Positions 1 through 9,112 are shown, counted from the first letter of the stretch. The stretch is DNA of 64,000 bases from Actinomadura meyerae (GCF_900188445.1 NZ_FZOR01000002.1:1-64000); one strand, 5' to 3'. The notes: a model not told the origin generated them from the letters alone. Numbers and translations are program-made.

Positions 1-87
1 GAGGCTTCAATCGCTTTCACGAACTCCACATGGACCTGCGACGCCTGTGGATATGTGGATAACACCCTGACGGTCAGGCTAATTTAA
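1..87 (+). CDS. possible 3' end of a zinc-ribbon-like protein (partial)
   Basis: Reading frame 1 is open from the window edge to a TAA at 85-87 and gives 28 residues with a CxxC pair (CDACGYVDN). This looks like half of a zinc ribbon. Codon choice is less GC-biased than in the neighbours, with several codons ending in A or T. If real, the gene converges on the large minus-strand gene and the two ends overlap by a few bases. Only the tail is visible, so neither the family nor the coding status can be established. Confidence 0.3.
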   Translation, partial: EASIAFTNSTWTCDACGYVDNTLTVRLI

Positions 88-2000
88 CGGCATTGCATCA
101 TGGAGGACAGGATCATCTGGTTCAGCAACTGCTCCACTGCCTCCGTCTCGGTCGCCGGGCCAAGGATTCTTTGATCAGGGCTGTCCGCCAGTCTCTTCGC
201 CGCGACATCGGTCAGTTTTCCGGTCATCGCCAGGATGGTGGCCTCCGCTGCCTTTCCCGCGCCGGGGATTCGCTCCGCCACGAGCGTCGGGGCGATCGGC
301 ACGAGGCCGACGGCGGTGCCGACGTACTTGCGCATGCGGTTGAGGTCTTCGGCGAGTCGTGTCTCCTCCGCGCCGATCGCCTGGTGGCGGGCCTCCAGCA
401 GGTGGCCGAACATCCAGCCTTCGCGCGCGATGACGTCGGACAGGTCACCGTGCTCGGCGACCGCCCGGTCGATCGCGAGCTTCGAATGGGCGATCTGGCC
501 CATCAGGAGGCGCTCGTAGGCGGCGGCGTCCCGGGTCACGTCCAGGAGGAGGTAGTCCAGGTCTTCGCCAGTGAGCTGGGTGGGCCCCGCCTTCTTCGTG
601 TACTCGGAGAGTTGGACGATGCCGTGCAGTTTCTCCAGGTGTGCGACGAGGATGTTGGCCATGGCCGGACGCAGGCCGGAGAGTTCGTCGTAGTGCTTCG
701 GGCGGGCGATCGCATCGCCCAGGTCGCCGTGTGAGAGGGCGTCGAAGGGGCCTCGCTCGGGGATCTGCAGGATGCCGCCCTTGACGACGAAGTTCTTGCG
801 GGCGTCGGCTATGAGGATCTTGGCGGCGGCGAAGGCCAGGGTGGTGGACTGGTCGTCTTGGCCCGTGGTGGCGGTCTGGAGGGCCTGGCCTAGGGCGGTG
901 CCGTGGTCGGTGGCGGCCCAGACGGGGCGGCGGTCGTGGAGGAGGTACTGGAGGGTCGAGCCCCCGAAGCCCGGTTCGGTGCCCTGCTCGAACGGGCCCA
1001 TGTGGACGTGCGTCAGCAGGGCTTGGGAGGCTTCCCGGCCGGAGTTGGCGGCGGCGGTGAAGAGGGCCGCCAGGAAGTCGGTCTTGTTGTCGTTCGGGAC
1101 GACCTTGGTCGTCGCCGGGTCGAGGGCGTTGCCCAGGCCCGCCTTGCCGGCGAGGGTGGGGAGCGGTTCCTCGCCGAGGGTTTTCCGCAGGCGGCCGTCG
1201 TAGGCGATCATGTCGCTGCCGACGATGTCGATGAAGCGGGTGGAGAAGCGGGTGTCGCCGGCGGCAACGAGGAGGGCGGAGAGGGCTTGGTAGCCCACCG
1301 TGCCGTGCGGGGGTGCGCTGAGGGGCGGGAAGTTCGCGCGGCCGGCGCGGGTGAGGTTGCGCAGGTAGTCGTCGCCCAGGTAGGCGGCGGTGCCGGGACG
1401 GGTGGACAGGGCGAGGCTGCGGCCCAGCATGGCCAGGATCGCGCGGGTCTCGGCGGCGCGCGCGTCGATGCCTTCGCGGTCGTGGCGGACGTCGGCGGTG
1501 AGAGGGACGGTCAGGTCCATCGGGAGTTTGAGCAGGGCTTCGGGGCCGAGGGCCTCGAGGAGGCCCTTGGCGAACATCGGGGTGATGTCGCCCGGACGGA
1601 GGGCGCGCAGGGCCGCCCTGGCGGCCGGGTCGCCCGATGCCGCGCGGCGGAACAGGTCGGCGCTGCGGCGGCCGGACGCGTAGGCGACCTGGTCGGTGTA
1701 GCGGTCGGGGAGCTTCAGGTAGTCGCCGTCCGGGCGGCAGATCGTGAACGCGAGCTTCTGGCGGTCGAGGTCGTGCGCGAGCCGGTTGCGGCGGCGCAGG
1801 TCGGAGGCGGCGCGGTCGGCCCAGGCGGCGATGCGTTTGATCTCCATCGCGGGGGCCGTGCTGACCTGGGCGGCGTGCAGCGCCTGCCACAGTTCGTCGG
1901 CCAGCTCGGCCAGTTTGGGGGCGGCCTGGGTGAGCTGGCGGGTCATCGCCTCGAACTCGGCCAGCTTCACGCCGCAGGTGTCGGGGTCGAGCCAGGTCAT
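84..2000 (-). CDS. large hypothetical protein linked to WXG100 genes
   Basis: 638 residues with no signal peptide and no clear catalytic motif. The first ~80 residues are helical and charged, like the N-terminal helical domains of proteins handled with WXG100 partners. The middle is Ala/Leu-rich, and residues ~560-600 hold a hydrophobic stretch (GTAVGLVPIAPTLVAE). The length and layout resemble actinobacterial proteins of the DUF6571 type, but that is from memory and unverified. Its ATG overlaps the stop codon of the 77-residue gene by four bases, so the two are probably translationally coupled. It is the last gene of the WXG100 cluster. A type VII secretion substrate or a phage-like structural protein are both possible. 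Confidence 0.75.
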   Translation of the reverse strand: MTWLDPDTCGVKLAEFEAMTRQLTQAAPKLAELADELWQALHAAQVSTAPAMEIKRIAAWADRAASDLRRRNRLAHDLDRQKLAFTICRPDGDYLKLPDRYTDQVAYASGRRSADLFRRAASGDPAARAALRALRPGDITPMFAKGLLEALGPEALLKLPMDLTVPLTADVRHDREGIDARAAETRAILAMLGRSLALSTRPGTAAYLGDDYLRNLTRAGRANFPPLSAPPHGTVGYQALSALLVAAGDTRFSTRFIDIVGSDMIAYDGRLRKTLGEEPLPTLAGKAGLGNALDPATTKVVPNDNKTDFLAALFTAAANSGREASQALLTHVHMGPFEQGTEPGFGGSTLQYLLHDRRPVWAATDHGTALGQALQTATTGQDDQSTTLAFAAAKILIADARKNFVVKGGILQIPERGPFDALSHGDLGDAIARPKHYDELSGLRPAMANILVAHLEKLHGIVQLSEYTKKAGPTQLTGEDLDYLLLDVTRDAAAYERLLMGQIAHSKLAIDRAVAEHGDLSDVIAREGWMFGHLLEARHQAIGAEETRLAEDLNRMRKYVGTAVGLVPIAPTLVAERIPGAGKAAEATILAMTGKLTDVAAKRLADSPDQRILGPATETEAVEQLLNQMILSSMMQCR

Positions 2001-2230
2001 GGGCGGTTCAGTTCGTCTCGGACGAGCTGGAGCGCCTTGCGCAGTTCGGCGTGCAGGGCGGCGTCGCTCTGGTCAAGCTTGCGGGCGAAGGCGCGCGAGG
2101 CGGTGCCGCCGACCCAGGCGTGGTCGTCCATCGCCCGGCGCGACGCGGTGAACAGGTGCCAGTGCTCGTCGGACAGGACCTGGATGCGGCCGAGGAGGAA
2201 CTGCAGTTGCAGCGGCGATGGTTTGCTCAC
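1997..2230 (-). CDS. small WXG-like helical protein
   Basis: 77 residues, predicted to be two helices around a DHAWVGG turn that resembles the W-x-G hairpin of WXG100/ESX proteins, although the protein is shorter than the usual ~100 residues. There is no membrane segment. It ends in an ATGA overlap with the 638-residue gene, and the WXG100 gene lies 120 bp upstream in the same direction behind a strong hairpin. It is probably a chaperone-like partner for the large protein; that role is inferred from size and position only. Confidence 0.7.
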   Translation of the reverse strand: MSKPSPLQLQFLLGRIQVLSDEHWHLFTASRRAMDDHAWVGGTASRAFARKLDQSDAALHAELRKALQLVRDELNRP

Positions 2231-2299
2231 GTGGATCCCTCTGGCGTGGGTCCGGCCGCGGGGTCGCCGGGAGCAGGAGCGGGAAGCGGGGAGCTGAAT

Positions 2300-2336
2300 G
2301 CGGGTCCCGACCTCGGGGGGATGGGCCGGGACCCGC
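2300..2336 (-). terminator. hairpin between WXG100 gene and downstream genes
   Basis: A perfect 10-bp stem (2300-2309 with 2327-2336, GCGGGTCCCG / CGGGACCCGC) with a 17-nt loop lies just past the WXG100 stop codon. There is no T tract, as is common in actinobacteria. It would separate WXG100 transcript levels from the two downstream genes. Confidence 0.55.
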
Positions 2337-2350
2337 GGCTCAGGGGGAGG

Positions 2351-2620
2351 TCAGCGGGTGGCGGCCTCGATGTTCTGCTGGGACTTGCGGATGTCCTGGC
2401 TGCCCTGCTCCAGGGCCAGCGCCATCTTGTCGAAGGCGGTCTTGGCCTCGGCCCAGGCGGCGCGGAAGCGGTCGGCGCCGGGCCCCCACCAGGCGGCGCT
2501 GCTGCTCACCGTGCGGCCGTTGAGGTCCTTGATCAGAGCGTCCAGGTTGCGGGAGTGCTTGCTGAAGATACGGGACAGTTCCTCGAGTTCGCCGAGGTTG
2601 GCTCCGCGCTTGTCGCCCAT
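2351..2620 (-). CDS. WXG100-family protein (ESX-like)
   Basis: 89 residues from the ATG at 2620. The centre carries WWGPGADRFRAAW, a W-x-G-type turn followed by the aromatic/charged helix typical of WXG100 proteins (EsxA/EsxB family), and both flanks are amphipathic helices. These proteins are small helical hairpins exported by type VII secretion, usually as dimers with a partner protein. An upstream in-frame ATG (2698) would add 26 residues without homology features; the chosen start has GAAAGGG in front of it. No secretion ATPase (EccC) is visible here, so any machinery is elsewhere. Confidence 0.85.
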   Translation of the reverse strand: MGDKRGANLGELEELSRIFSKHSRNLDALIKDLNGRTVSSSAAWWGPGADRFRAAWAEAKTAFDKMALALEQGSQDIRKSQQNIEAATR

Positions 2621-2838
2621 CGCTCCGGCCCTTTCGTCGCTGATCGCCGAACGTTTTGCCGTCTGGTGCGGAAAGAATGGCGTCAGCTTACGCCCCATCG
2701 ATCACGTCAATCCAGCCGCACCTCCCCCGAAACGGCCATATACCTGCCATCTCGGGATGTCCGGATGTGGCCACCACGGGCTTGTGACGCGCATACTTAC
2801 TGTCCGTCAAGGAAATTTCAGATCGGATCGAAAGGCGC

Positions 2839-3375
2839 TCAGCGGTCCGCGGTGAGGGGGTCGTTGACCGGGCGGGCGGCCGGGTCCAGGACGCGCTCGG
2901 CCACCATGGTGATCTGCTCCCCGGCGGTCCGGAACTCGAACCGGCGGCGCACCGACTGGGTGAGCTTCCCGCCGCCGTACCTCACCTCGGTGTGCTCGAC
3001 CGCCTCCAGGGTGATGCGGTTCCCGTCGCGGACGGCGCGGCTCGCGTCGAGGCGGGTGCGGGCGCCGGTGTAGGCGGGGCCGCCCGCCACGGGCGCGCGG
3101 TTCCGGGTCTCCAGTTCGCGGACGGCCTGCTCCTGTGCGCGCGCCAGGCTCGGGGAGATGCGCACGCCCTGGACCTCGGTCGGCATGGCGCGGCGGTCCT
3201 GCGCGTGGACGAGGGCCTGGGAGCGGCGAGCCAGGAAGGCCCGCGCCGCGACGGTCAGCTGCTCGGTGAGGTAGTCCTCGACGGCGGGGGGCTCCCGGTG
3301 GACGGCGGACGACGGCGCCGCCAGGCAGGCGGCCAGCACCACCGCCAGGCCGGCCCGGCGCCAGGGGCGCACCAT
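2839..3375 (-). CDS. secreted protein of unknown function
   Basis: 178 residues with a clear signal peptide: RR near the start, then a hydrophobic stretch to an Ala-rich cleavage site near residue 24 (SSA-VH). The mature part is a single alpha+beta domain of ~150 residues with repeated charged strands (VRRRFEFRTAGEQ). It recalls the N-terminal NTF2-like region found before amidase domains in some actinobacterial secreted proteins, but no amidase domain follows, so that is only a suggestion. GGAG lies six bases before the ATG. It stands alone between the WXG100 cluster promoter and the hairpin at 3451. Confidence 0.75.
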   Translation of the reverse strand: MVRPWRRAGLAVVLAACLAAPSSAVHREPPAVEDYLTEQLTVAARAFLARRSQALVHAQDRRAMPTEVQGVRISPSLARAQEQAVRELETRNRAPVAGGPAYTGARTRLDASRAVRDGNRITLEAVEHTEVRYGGGKLTQSVRRRFEFRTAGEQITMVAERVLDPAARPVNDPLTADR

Positions 3376-3450
3376 CGGCGGCTCCGGTGATCATGTGCGG
3401 GCGGATTCGAGCCGAGGGTACACCGGGTCGAGGCGCCCTTTCGCGGCGAA

Positions 3451-3480
3451 GCCCGCGCCCCCGGAGCGGGGGGCGCGGGC
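3451..3480. terminator. strong GC hairpin
   Basis: A perfect 12-bp stem (3451-3462 with 3469-3480) with a 6-nt GGAGCG loop lies just downstream of the minus-strand gene ending at 3500. Being symmetrical it could work on either strand, but only the minus strand has a gene running into it. Confidence 0.6.
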
Positions 3481-3499
3481 ATTTCCGGGTAATGGCAGG

Positions 3500-3859
3500 T
3501 CAGCTCGCTTCGCTCTGCAGCGCGGCGACGCGGGAACGGGCCTGCGCCATCGCCTCGTGATAGCGCTCCTCCCATTCCGCGTCGCCGTCCGGTATCTCGG
3601 CGACCGTCTGGCGGCCCAGTTCGGCGAGTAGGTCCCCGGCGTCGTCGCGGGTGACCTGCCGGACGACGACCGCGGTGACGCCGCCGGACGACTCGGTGTG
3701 GGTCTCCCAGCGCGCGCCGCGCTCCAGCGCCGCCCGGCCGGCGGCGGAGCGGTCGGCGGCGGAGCGGTCGGCGGCGGAGCGGTCGGCGAACGCGTACAGC
3801 AGCAGGACGACGACGGCGGCCGCGACCGCCAGCGCCACCAGCACGATCAGGAACCGCAT
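3500..3859 (-). CDS. membrane-anchored repeat protein
   Basis: 119 residues: an N-terminal hydrophobic anchor (residues 3-25, rich in V, A and L), then three copies of the five-residue unit ADRSA, then an acidic/helical soluble part ending in a coiled-coil-like segment (WEERYHEAMAQARSRV). The repeat comes from three exact 15-bp DNA copies, so length variation between strains is expected. GGGAGG precedes the ATG, and the gene starts 13 bp after the SPFH gene stop, so the two are probably co-transcribed. It may sit in the same membrane assembly as the SPFH protein; its function is unknown. Confidence 0.7.
   Translation of the reverse strand: MRFLIVLVALAVAAAVVVLLLYAFADRSAADRSAADRSAAGRAALERGARWETHTESSGGVTAVVVRQVTRDDAGDLLAELGRQTVAEIPDGDAEWEERYHEAMAQARSRVAALQSEAS
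3741..3785. repeat. three tandem 15-bp repeats
   Basis: The unit GCGGCGGAGCGGTCG occurs three times without mismatch (3741-3755, 3756-3770, 3771-3785). It encodes the ADRSA repeats next to the membrane anchor of the minus-strand gene and keeps the frame. Confidence 0.95.
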
Positions 3860-3872
3860 GACCGCCTCCCCG

Positions 3873-4916
3873 TCACTGGCCCCGCAGGAGCGACCCGTTC
3901 GGGTTGCCGGGCGCGTACACCGTGATGCCCTGCGGGAGCGCCTTCAGTTCCTCGATCTTCGCGCAGGTCGGGCACTTGTTGTAGCCGTCCTGCCGGGCCT
4001 TGTTGGCGGCCGCCTCCGCCTTGGCCGTGGCGACCTTCGCCTGCGCCTCGCTCACCTGCGCGAACGCGGCCTGGGCGCGGTCCACCGCGTCCTGCACCTT
4101 CTCCGGCAGGGTGATCCGGACGAGGTTGAAGTGGATGTTGGTGACGAACTTGCCGCCGAGCGTCTGCTCCAGGTCGGCCGCGAGGCTGGTGTTGATCGCG
4201 TTCTGCACCTTGGCGATGTTGGCGTTGTTGCTCTGCGCCTTCGCCCCGACGGGCTGGACGGGCCGCGGCTGCGCGGAGGAGTTCTGCACGAGCGCGCAGG
4301 AGGAGACGAGCTCGGCGCACCGGAAGCTGTTGATCTGGCTGCGCAGGTCGTTGTCGATCACCGGCCGGACGATCTGGTCGAGGAACGCCGACCAGCCCTT
4401 GTCGCCGTCGTAGACGTTGTACATCTCACCGCCGGCGCTGCGGAACTTGCGGGTGCCGTACTTGTCGTCGAACTCCCTGATCACGGAGTGGTCCTGGTTG
4501 AGGGTGAAGTACAGCGTCCCCTCGATGCCCATGTTGACGCCGTCGGAGCTCGGCACGGTGACGACGTCCACGCCGGTCTCGTCGCCCTTCCTGGCGTCCG
4601 ACGTGATCGTGTAGAAGCGCTGCTGCGCGGGGTACTTGTGGACCTGGGAGTACAGGCCGATCCAGACCCGGCCCGAGCCCGGGTCGATCACCTGGCGGAT
4701 CTTGTTGTTGTCGAAGAACCCGCCGTTGCGGACGACGGCGATCTCGCCGCCGGTCGTCCGCTCGAAGCCGCCGAACAGCGCGCTGAGGACCGGCCAGCCG
4801 ACGACGACCAGCAGCACCGCGGTGATGACGGCGGTGCGCCGGCGGGGTCTGCTCAGCCCCGACAACCTGCTGCCGGCTCCGGACCGGTTCTTGCCGGACG
4901 ACTCCTTGTTGGCCAC
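3873..4916 (-). CDS. SPFH/Band 7 domain membrane protein
   Basis: 347 residues from the GTG at 4916; GAGGAG lies five bases before it, while the GTG six bases earlier would touch the SD. A positively charged N-terminus is followed by one membrane helix (~residues 28-50), then a prohibitin/SPFH domain (~55-260) and an Ala/Glu/Lys coiled-coil-like region (AAFAQVSEAQAKVATAKAEAAANKA). The C-terminal part has a CPTCAK pair that could bind metal. SPFH proteins oligomerise as membrane scaffolds. The partner is probably the small anchored protein immediately downstream. Two Cys residues in the domain (RCAELVSSCALV) are also notable. Confidence 0.85.
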   Translation of the reverse strand: MANKESSGKNRSGAGSRLSGLSRPRRRTAVITAVLLVVVGWPVLSALFGGFERTTGGEIAVVRNGGFFDNNKIRQVIDPGSGRVWIGLYSQVHKYPAQQRFYTITSDARKGDETGVDVVTVPSSDGVNMGIEGTLYFTLNQDHSVIREFDDKYGTRKFRSAGGEMYNVYDGDKGWSAFLDQIVRPVIDNDLRSQINSFRCAELVSSCALVQNSSAQPRPVQPVGAKAQSNNANIAKVQNAINTSLAADLEQTLGGKFVTNIHFNLVRITLPEKVQDAVDRAQAAFAQVSEAQAKVATAKAEAAANKARQDGYNKCPTCAKIEELKALPQGITVYAPGNPNGSLLRGQ

Positions 4917-5118
4917 GACCACTCCTCTCGCGCCCGCCCCGTCGGTGTGCGGGTCGCCGATCAGACGGTGGCGGGCGCGGGACGGCTCCCCCGGTCACCA
5001 GACCGTTATCTCGCGAAACCTCCCGCTATCCGGGACATGCAGCCCTATAAGGAGGGCCTTACGAAAGGCTGGATCGGCCGTTATCTAGACTGCCTGCGAG
5101 GTTAGGGAGGAGACCCAC

Positions 5119-6891
5119 GTGCGCAAGGTCCTGATCGCCAACCGCGGGGAGATCGCGGTACGTATAGCCCGCGCCTGCCGCGACGCGGGGCTGGTGAGTG
5201 TGGCGGTGTACGCCGAACCCGATCTGGAGGCGCTGCACGTTCGGGTCGCCGACGAGGCGTTCGCCCTGGGCGGGCAGACCGCCGCCGAGAGCTATCTGAA
5301 CATCGAGAAGCTGCTGAAGATCGCCGCCGACTCGGGCGCGGACGCCGTCCATCCCGGGTACGGGTTCCTGGCGGAGAACGCCGATTTCGCGGCCGCGGTG
5401 GAGAACGCCGGGCTGATCTGGATCGGTCCGCCGCCCGCCGCGATCACCGCGCTGGGCGACAAGGTGCAGGCCCGGCACATCGCGCAGAAGGTCGGCGCGC
5501 CGCTGGTGGCCGGCACCAAGGACCCGGTGTCGGGGGCGGACGAGGTCGTCGCGTTCGCCGAGGAGCACGGGCTGCCCATCGCGATCAAGGCCGCGTTCGG
5601 CGGCGGCGGCCGCGGGCTGAAGGTGGCGCGGAAGCTGGACGAGGTCGCCGAGCTGTACGAGTCCGCCGTCCGCGAGGCGGTGGGCGCGTTCGGGCGGGGC
5701 GAGTGCTTCGTCGAGCGGTACCTCGACAAGCCCCGGCACGTGGAGACCCAGTGCCTCGCCGACAAGCACGGCAACGTGGTCGTGGTATCCACCCGCGACT
5801 GCTCGCTCCAGCGCCGGCACCAGAAGCTCGTCGAGGAGGCCCCGGCCCCCTACCTGTCGGACGAGCAGCTCGAACTGCTGTACACCTCGTCCAAGGCCAT
5901 CCTGAAGGAGGCCGGGTACGTCGGCGCGGGCACCTGCGAGTTCCTCGTCGGCCAGGACGGCACGATCTCGTTCCTGGAGGTCAACACCCGGCTGCAGGTC
6001 GAGCACCCGGTCACCGAGGAGGTCACCGGGGTCGACCTGGTCCGCGAGATGTTCCGCATCGCCGACGGCGAGGAGCTCGGCTACGGCGACCCCGAGCTGC
6101 GCGGCCACTCGATCGAGTTCCGGCTGAACGCCGAGGACGCGGGCCGCGGGTTCCTGCCGGCGGTCGGCACGCTGACCGCGTGGGAGCCGCCGACCGGCCC
6201 CGGCGTCCGCCTGGACGCGGGGTACGGCGCCGGGCAGACCGTCCCGCAGGCGTTCGACTCGCTGATCGCCAAGCTGATCGTGACGGGCGCGACGCGGCGG
6301 CAGGCCGTCGAGCGGTCCCGCCGGGCGCTGGCCGAGTTCGTCATCGACGGCATGCCGACGGTGCTGCCGTTCCATCAGGCGGTGCTGGACGACCCGGCGT
6401 TCGTGCCGGAGGACGACGAGACGCCGTTCTCCGTCCACACCCGGTGGATCGAGACCGAGTTCGACAACACGATCCCGCCGTTCGACCATGCGCCCGTCGG
6501 CGAGGACGAGGCGGCGGACGGCGAGCGGGAGCGCGTCACCGTCGAGGTCGGCGGCCGTCGGATCGAGGTCGTGCTGCCCGCCGGGCTCGGCGCGTCCGCG
6601 GCCCCCGCGGCCGGGAAGGCGCAGCCCGCCAAGCGGCGCGGCGGCAAGAAGGGCGGCGGCGCGCAGGCGTCCGGCGACTCCCTGGTCAGCCCGATGCAGG
6701 GCACCATCGTCAAGATCGTCGTCGAGGACGGCGCGACCGTCGAGGCCGGGGACACCATCGTGGTCCTGGAGGCCATGAAAATGGAGCAGCCGCTCACCGC
6801 GCACAAGGCCGGGACGCTCACCGGCCTGTCCGCCGAGGTCGGGCAGACGGTCTCGGCCGGCGCCGTGATCTGCGAGATCAAGGACAGCTGA
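5119..6891 (+). CDS. accA3: acetyl-/propionyl-CoA carboxylase alpha subunit (biotin carboxylase + BCCP)
   Basis: 590 residues. It opens with the biotin carboxylase fold ([16 protein letters not shown]), followed by the ATP-grasp domain with the glycine-rich loop [12 protein letters not shown] near residue 160 and the [14 protein letters not shown] active-site segment. A basic Lys/Gly linker follows, then a biotinyl domain with EAMKMEQP, the biotinylated Lys being near residue 554. It carboxylates its own biotin with ATP and bicarbonate; beta subunits encoded elsewhere then make malonyl- or methylmalonyl-CoA for fatty acid and complex lipid synthesis. GGGAGGAG precedes the GTG start. The symbol follows the mycobacterial orthologue because the gene order to the right also matches; streptomycetes call this gene accA1/accA2. 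A strong hairpin follows the stop. Confidence 0.95.
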   Translation: MRKVLIANRGEIAVRIARACRDAGLVSVAVYAEPDLEALHVRVADEAFALGGQTAAESYLNIEKLLKIAADSGADAVHPGYGFLAENADFAAAVENAGLIWIGPPPAAITALGDKVQARHIAQKVGAPLVAGTKDPVSGADEVVAFAEEHGLPIAIKAAFGGGGRGLKVARKLDEVAELYESAVREAVGAFGRGECFVERYLDKPRHVETQCLADKHGNVVVVSTRDCSLQRRHQKLVEEAPAPYLSDEQLELLYTSSKAILKEAGYVGAGTCEFLVGQDGTISFLEVNTRLQVEHPVTEEVTGVDLVREMFRIADGEELGYGDPELRGHSIEFRLNAEDAGRGFLPAVGTLTAWEPPTGPGVRLDAGYGAGQTVPQAFDSLIAKLIVTGATRRQAVERSRRALAEFVIDGMPTVLPFHQAVLDDPAFVPEDDETPFSVHTRWIETEFDNTIPPFDHAPVGEDEAADGERERVTVEVGGRRIEVVLPAGLGASAAPAAGKAQPAKRRGGKKGGGAQASGDSLVSPMQGTIVKIVVEDGATVEAGDTIVVLEAMKMEQPLTAHKAGTLTGLSAEVGQTVSAGAVICEIKDS

Positions 6892-6896
6892 CGCGC

Positions 6897-6932
6897 GGCC
6901 CGCTCCGCCCGGCCCGCCGGGTGGAGCGGGCC
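6897..6932 (+). terminator. terminator hairpin after the carboxylase gene
   Basis: A perfect 10-bp GC stem (6897-6906 with 6923-6932) with a 16-nt loop begins six bases after the carboxylase stop codon. Confidence 0.65.
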
Positions 6933-7048
6933 GGGCGTGCTCGCCGGGGCCCGGGGAACGGCGCATGGGTGGTGTGCCCCATGGCGAACCGTCGCAAATC
7001 CGTCCAACGGAGGAGGCATCAGGGCGCCTACGTGGGCAGATAGTAGGT

Positions 7049-8485
7049 ATGAGCACCGAGAACCGGGCCATCCGAGCGGCACGCCGGGGCGCCGTCTCGG
7101 CGATGATCGGCGCCGTCGCGGTACCGGCGTTCGCCTTCTCCGCCCCCGCGTCCGCCGCCACCCCGGCCGAGCCCGCCGCCGCCCAGGCACAGGCCGTCCG
7201 AGCCGTCCAGACCGTCCAGCCCCAGAGCGCCCAGCTCCAGTCCTCCCGGCTCCAGGCCGTCCAGCCCGCGCAGCTGCGGGCCGATACGGTCGGGCAGATC
7301 GCGAACGCCCTCGTCGGCTCCCGCCTGTACGTGACGAGCGAGGCCGGGAACGTGCTGTCGGCGGCCGACCAGAACCAGGTCAAGCAGTCCCTCGCCGGGG
7401 ACCGCGACGCCGACATCCGCGCCGTGGTGATCAGCGACGACGTCACCGCGAGCCAGGTCAGGCAGCTGCTCCCGGCCGTCGCCGAGCGGGTCGGCAAGGG
7501 CGAGACGTTCGTCGCCGTGACCGCCGACGGCAGCCGCATGGCGGCGATCTCCAAGAAGCTGGACGCGCGCGAGATCAACCAGATCGTGACGCGCTCGAAC
7601 GGCATGCCGCTCAAGCAGCGGCTGATCGACTTCGGGGACCGCGCGGAGACGAAGGTCGACGAGAACGCCCGGTCGAGCGCGACCGTCGGGTACGTCGCCC
7701 TCGGCCTGGTCGTGCTGCTCGTGGCGGCGGTGACGGCCGCGCTCCTCACCGCCCGCAAGCGCCGCCAGGCCCGCGAGGCGAAGGAGATGGAGGACCTCAA
7801 GAAGGGCGTCCAGGAGGACGTCACCCTGCTCGGCGAGGACATCGCCCGCCTCGACCTCGACGTCATGGACAAGAGCCTCGACCCGGCGATCCGCGCGGAC
7901 TACGAGCACGCCATGAACTCCTACGACCAGGCGAAGTCGGCGACGGAGCGCGCGGCCAGGCCGCAGGACATGGCGGCCGTGACGACGGCGCTGGAGGACG
8001 GCCGCTACTTCATGACCGCGACCCGCGCCCGGCTGTCCGGGGATCCCGTACCGGAGCGGCGCGCGCCCTGCTTCTTCAACCCGCAGCACGGGCCGTCCGC
8101 CCGGGACGTCATGTGGGCGCCGCCCGGCGGCAGCCTGCGCACCGTCCCGGCGTGCGCGGCCGACGCCGAGGCCGTCGAGCACGGCGGCGACCCCGACGTC
8201 CGGATGGTCCCGTACCGGGGCGCGCGGCAGCCGTACTGGAACGCGGGGCCCGCGTACGCGCCCTACGCCGGCGGCTACTACTACGGCTACGGCGGGTTCG
8301 ACCTGCTCGGCGGGCTATTGATCGGTACCACGCTCGGCTCGCTGATGGGTCCCGGCCTCGGCTGGGGCGGCATGGGCTACGGCGGCATGGACGGCGGGTT
8401 CGGCGACGGCGGCGGAGACATCGGCGGCGGCTGGGACTTCGGCGGCGGCGACTTCGGCGGGGGCGGCGACTTCGGCGGCTTCTGA
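7049..8485 (+). CDS. TPM-like membrane protein with Gly/Tyr-rich tail
   Basis: 478 residues from the ATG at 7049, chosen because a signal sequence starts there (charged, then VSAMIGAVAVPAFAFSAPASA). After a Gln/Val-rich spacer comes an extracytoplasmic ~130-residue domain resembling the TPM domain. One membrane helix follows (~residues 210-232, VGYVALGLVVLLVAAVTAALL), then a basic stop-transfer and a cytoplasmic coiled-coil-like region. The last ~90 residues are Gly/Tyr/Asp-rich low complexity (GGYYYGYGG, GGGDFGGGG), as in many TPM-family membrane proteins. The family has been linked to phosphatase activity or membrane protein repair elsewhere; no function is assigned here. The SD is weak. 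No co-directional neighbour is close. Confidence 0.75.
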   Translation: MSTENRAIRAARRGAVSAMIGAVAVPAFAFSAPASAATPAEPAAAQAQAVRAVQTVQPQSAQLQSSRLQAVQPAQLRADTVGQIANALVGSRLYVTSEAGNVLSAADQNQVKQSLAGDRDADIRAVVISDDVTASQVRQLLPAVAERVGKGETFVAVTADGSRMAAISKKLDAREINQIVTRSNGMPLKQRLIDFGDRAETKVDENARSSATVGYVALGLVVLLVAAVTAALLTARKRRQAREAKEMEDLKKGVQEDVTLLGEDIARLDLDVMDKSLDPAIRADYEHAMNSYDQAKSATERAARPQDMAAVTTALEDGRYFMTATRARLSGDPVPERRAPCFFNPQHGPSARDVMWAPPGGSLRTVPACAADAEAVEHGGDPDVRMVPYRGARQPYWNAGPAYAPYAGGYYYGYGGFDLLGGLLIGTTLGSLMGPGLGWGGMGYGGMDGGFGDGGGDIGGGWDFGGGDFGGGGDFGGF

Positions 8486-8500
8486 CCGCCGCCCTGGCGG

Positions 8501-9112
8501 TCAGGCGGAGGGCAGGCGCGGCGGGACCACGGTGCTTCCGAGGGCGGCCGCCCTGCCGCCGGCGGAGCGGACCGGGACCGTCGCGTCGGTGATGGAGACG
8601 AGGCTCGCGGCCACTCCCCATGGCCGGACCGCCTCGGCGACGCGCCGGACCAGCTCCGGGTCGTCCCCGCCCGCCAGCAGGGACGGCAGGTCCGCCAGGT
8701 CCCGGTCCGCTATCAGACCGCGCAGCGCGACCTCGGTCATCGCCTGCGCGGCGGAGGACGGCGCGCCCGAGGTGTCCGCGGCCGCGGCGTACCTGACGGG
8801 GTCGTCGGCTCCCATCAGGGCGTGCGCCTTGAGCCGCACGGGCACGCCGTCCCTGGTCATCGCCCGGAACCACAGGTCGTGCGGCCGCGGGCCCGCCGGG
8901 ACGCGCACGCCGCTGTCGGCGAGCGGCAGCAGGTAGCGCAGCCCGGGGCCGCGGACCCCGCGCGTCCTGCCGAAGCGCCGGACGACGAGCCGTTCGGACG
9001 GCCCGACGTGCCGGAGCCCGGAGAGGACGGCCACGGCGACCGCCAGTCCGAGGACGATCAGGAACGCGGTGGACGGGGGAAGCGGGCTCTCTCGTGCGGC
9101 GAGCGGGACCAT
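8501..9112 (-). CDS. short SPFH/slipin-like membrane protein
   Basis: 203 residues from the ATG at 9112, which has a near-perfect GGAGGAGG eight bases upstream. One N-terminal membrane helix (~residues 14-33) is followed by a stomatin/slipin-type SPFH domain beginning VGPSERLVVRRFGRTRGVRGPGL. The domain is complete but lacks the long C-terminal coiled coil of typical slipins. It is transcribed divergently from the histidine kinase gene, and the 23-nt motif shared with the response-regulator promoter lies between them, so it may belong to the same regulon. It converges on the TPM-like gene. Confidence 0.75.
   Translation of the reverse strand: MVPLAARESPLPPSTAFLIVLGLAVAVAVLSGLRHVGPSERLVVRRFGRTRGVRGPGLRYLLPLADSGVRVPAGPRPHDLWFRAMTRDGVPVRLKAHALMGADDPVRYAAAADTSGAPSSAAQAMTEVALRGLIADRDLADLPSLLAGGDDPELVRRVAEAVRPWGVAASLVSITDATVPVRSAGGRAAALGSTVVPPRLPSA

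Noticed and set aside
46-62. Two TGTGGATA[T/A] stretches that look like DnaA boxes (reverse of TTATCCACA)
   Set aside because: Only two sites, partly explained by coding sequence of a possible zinc-ribbon protein, and no origin-type genes (dnaA, dnaN, gyrB) in the window.
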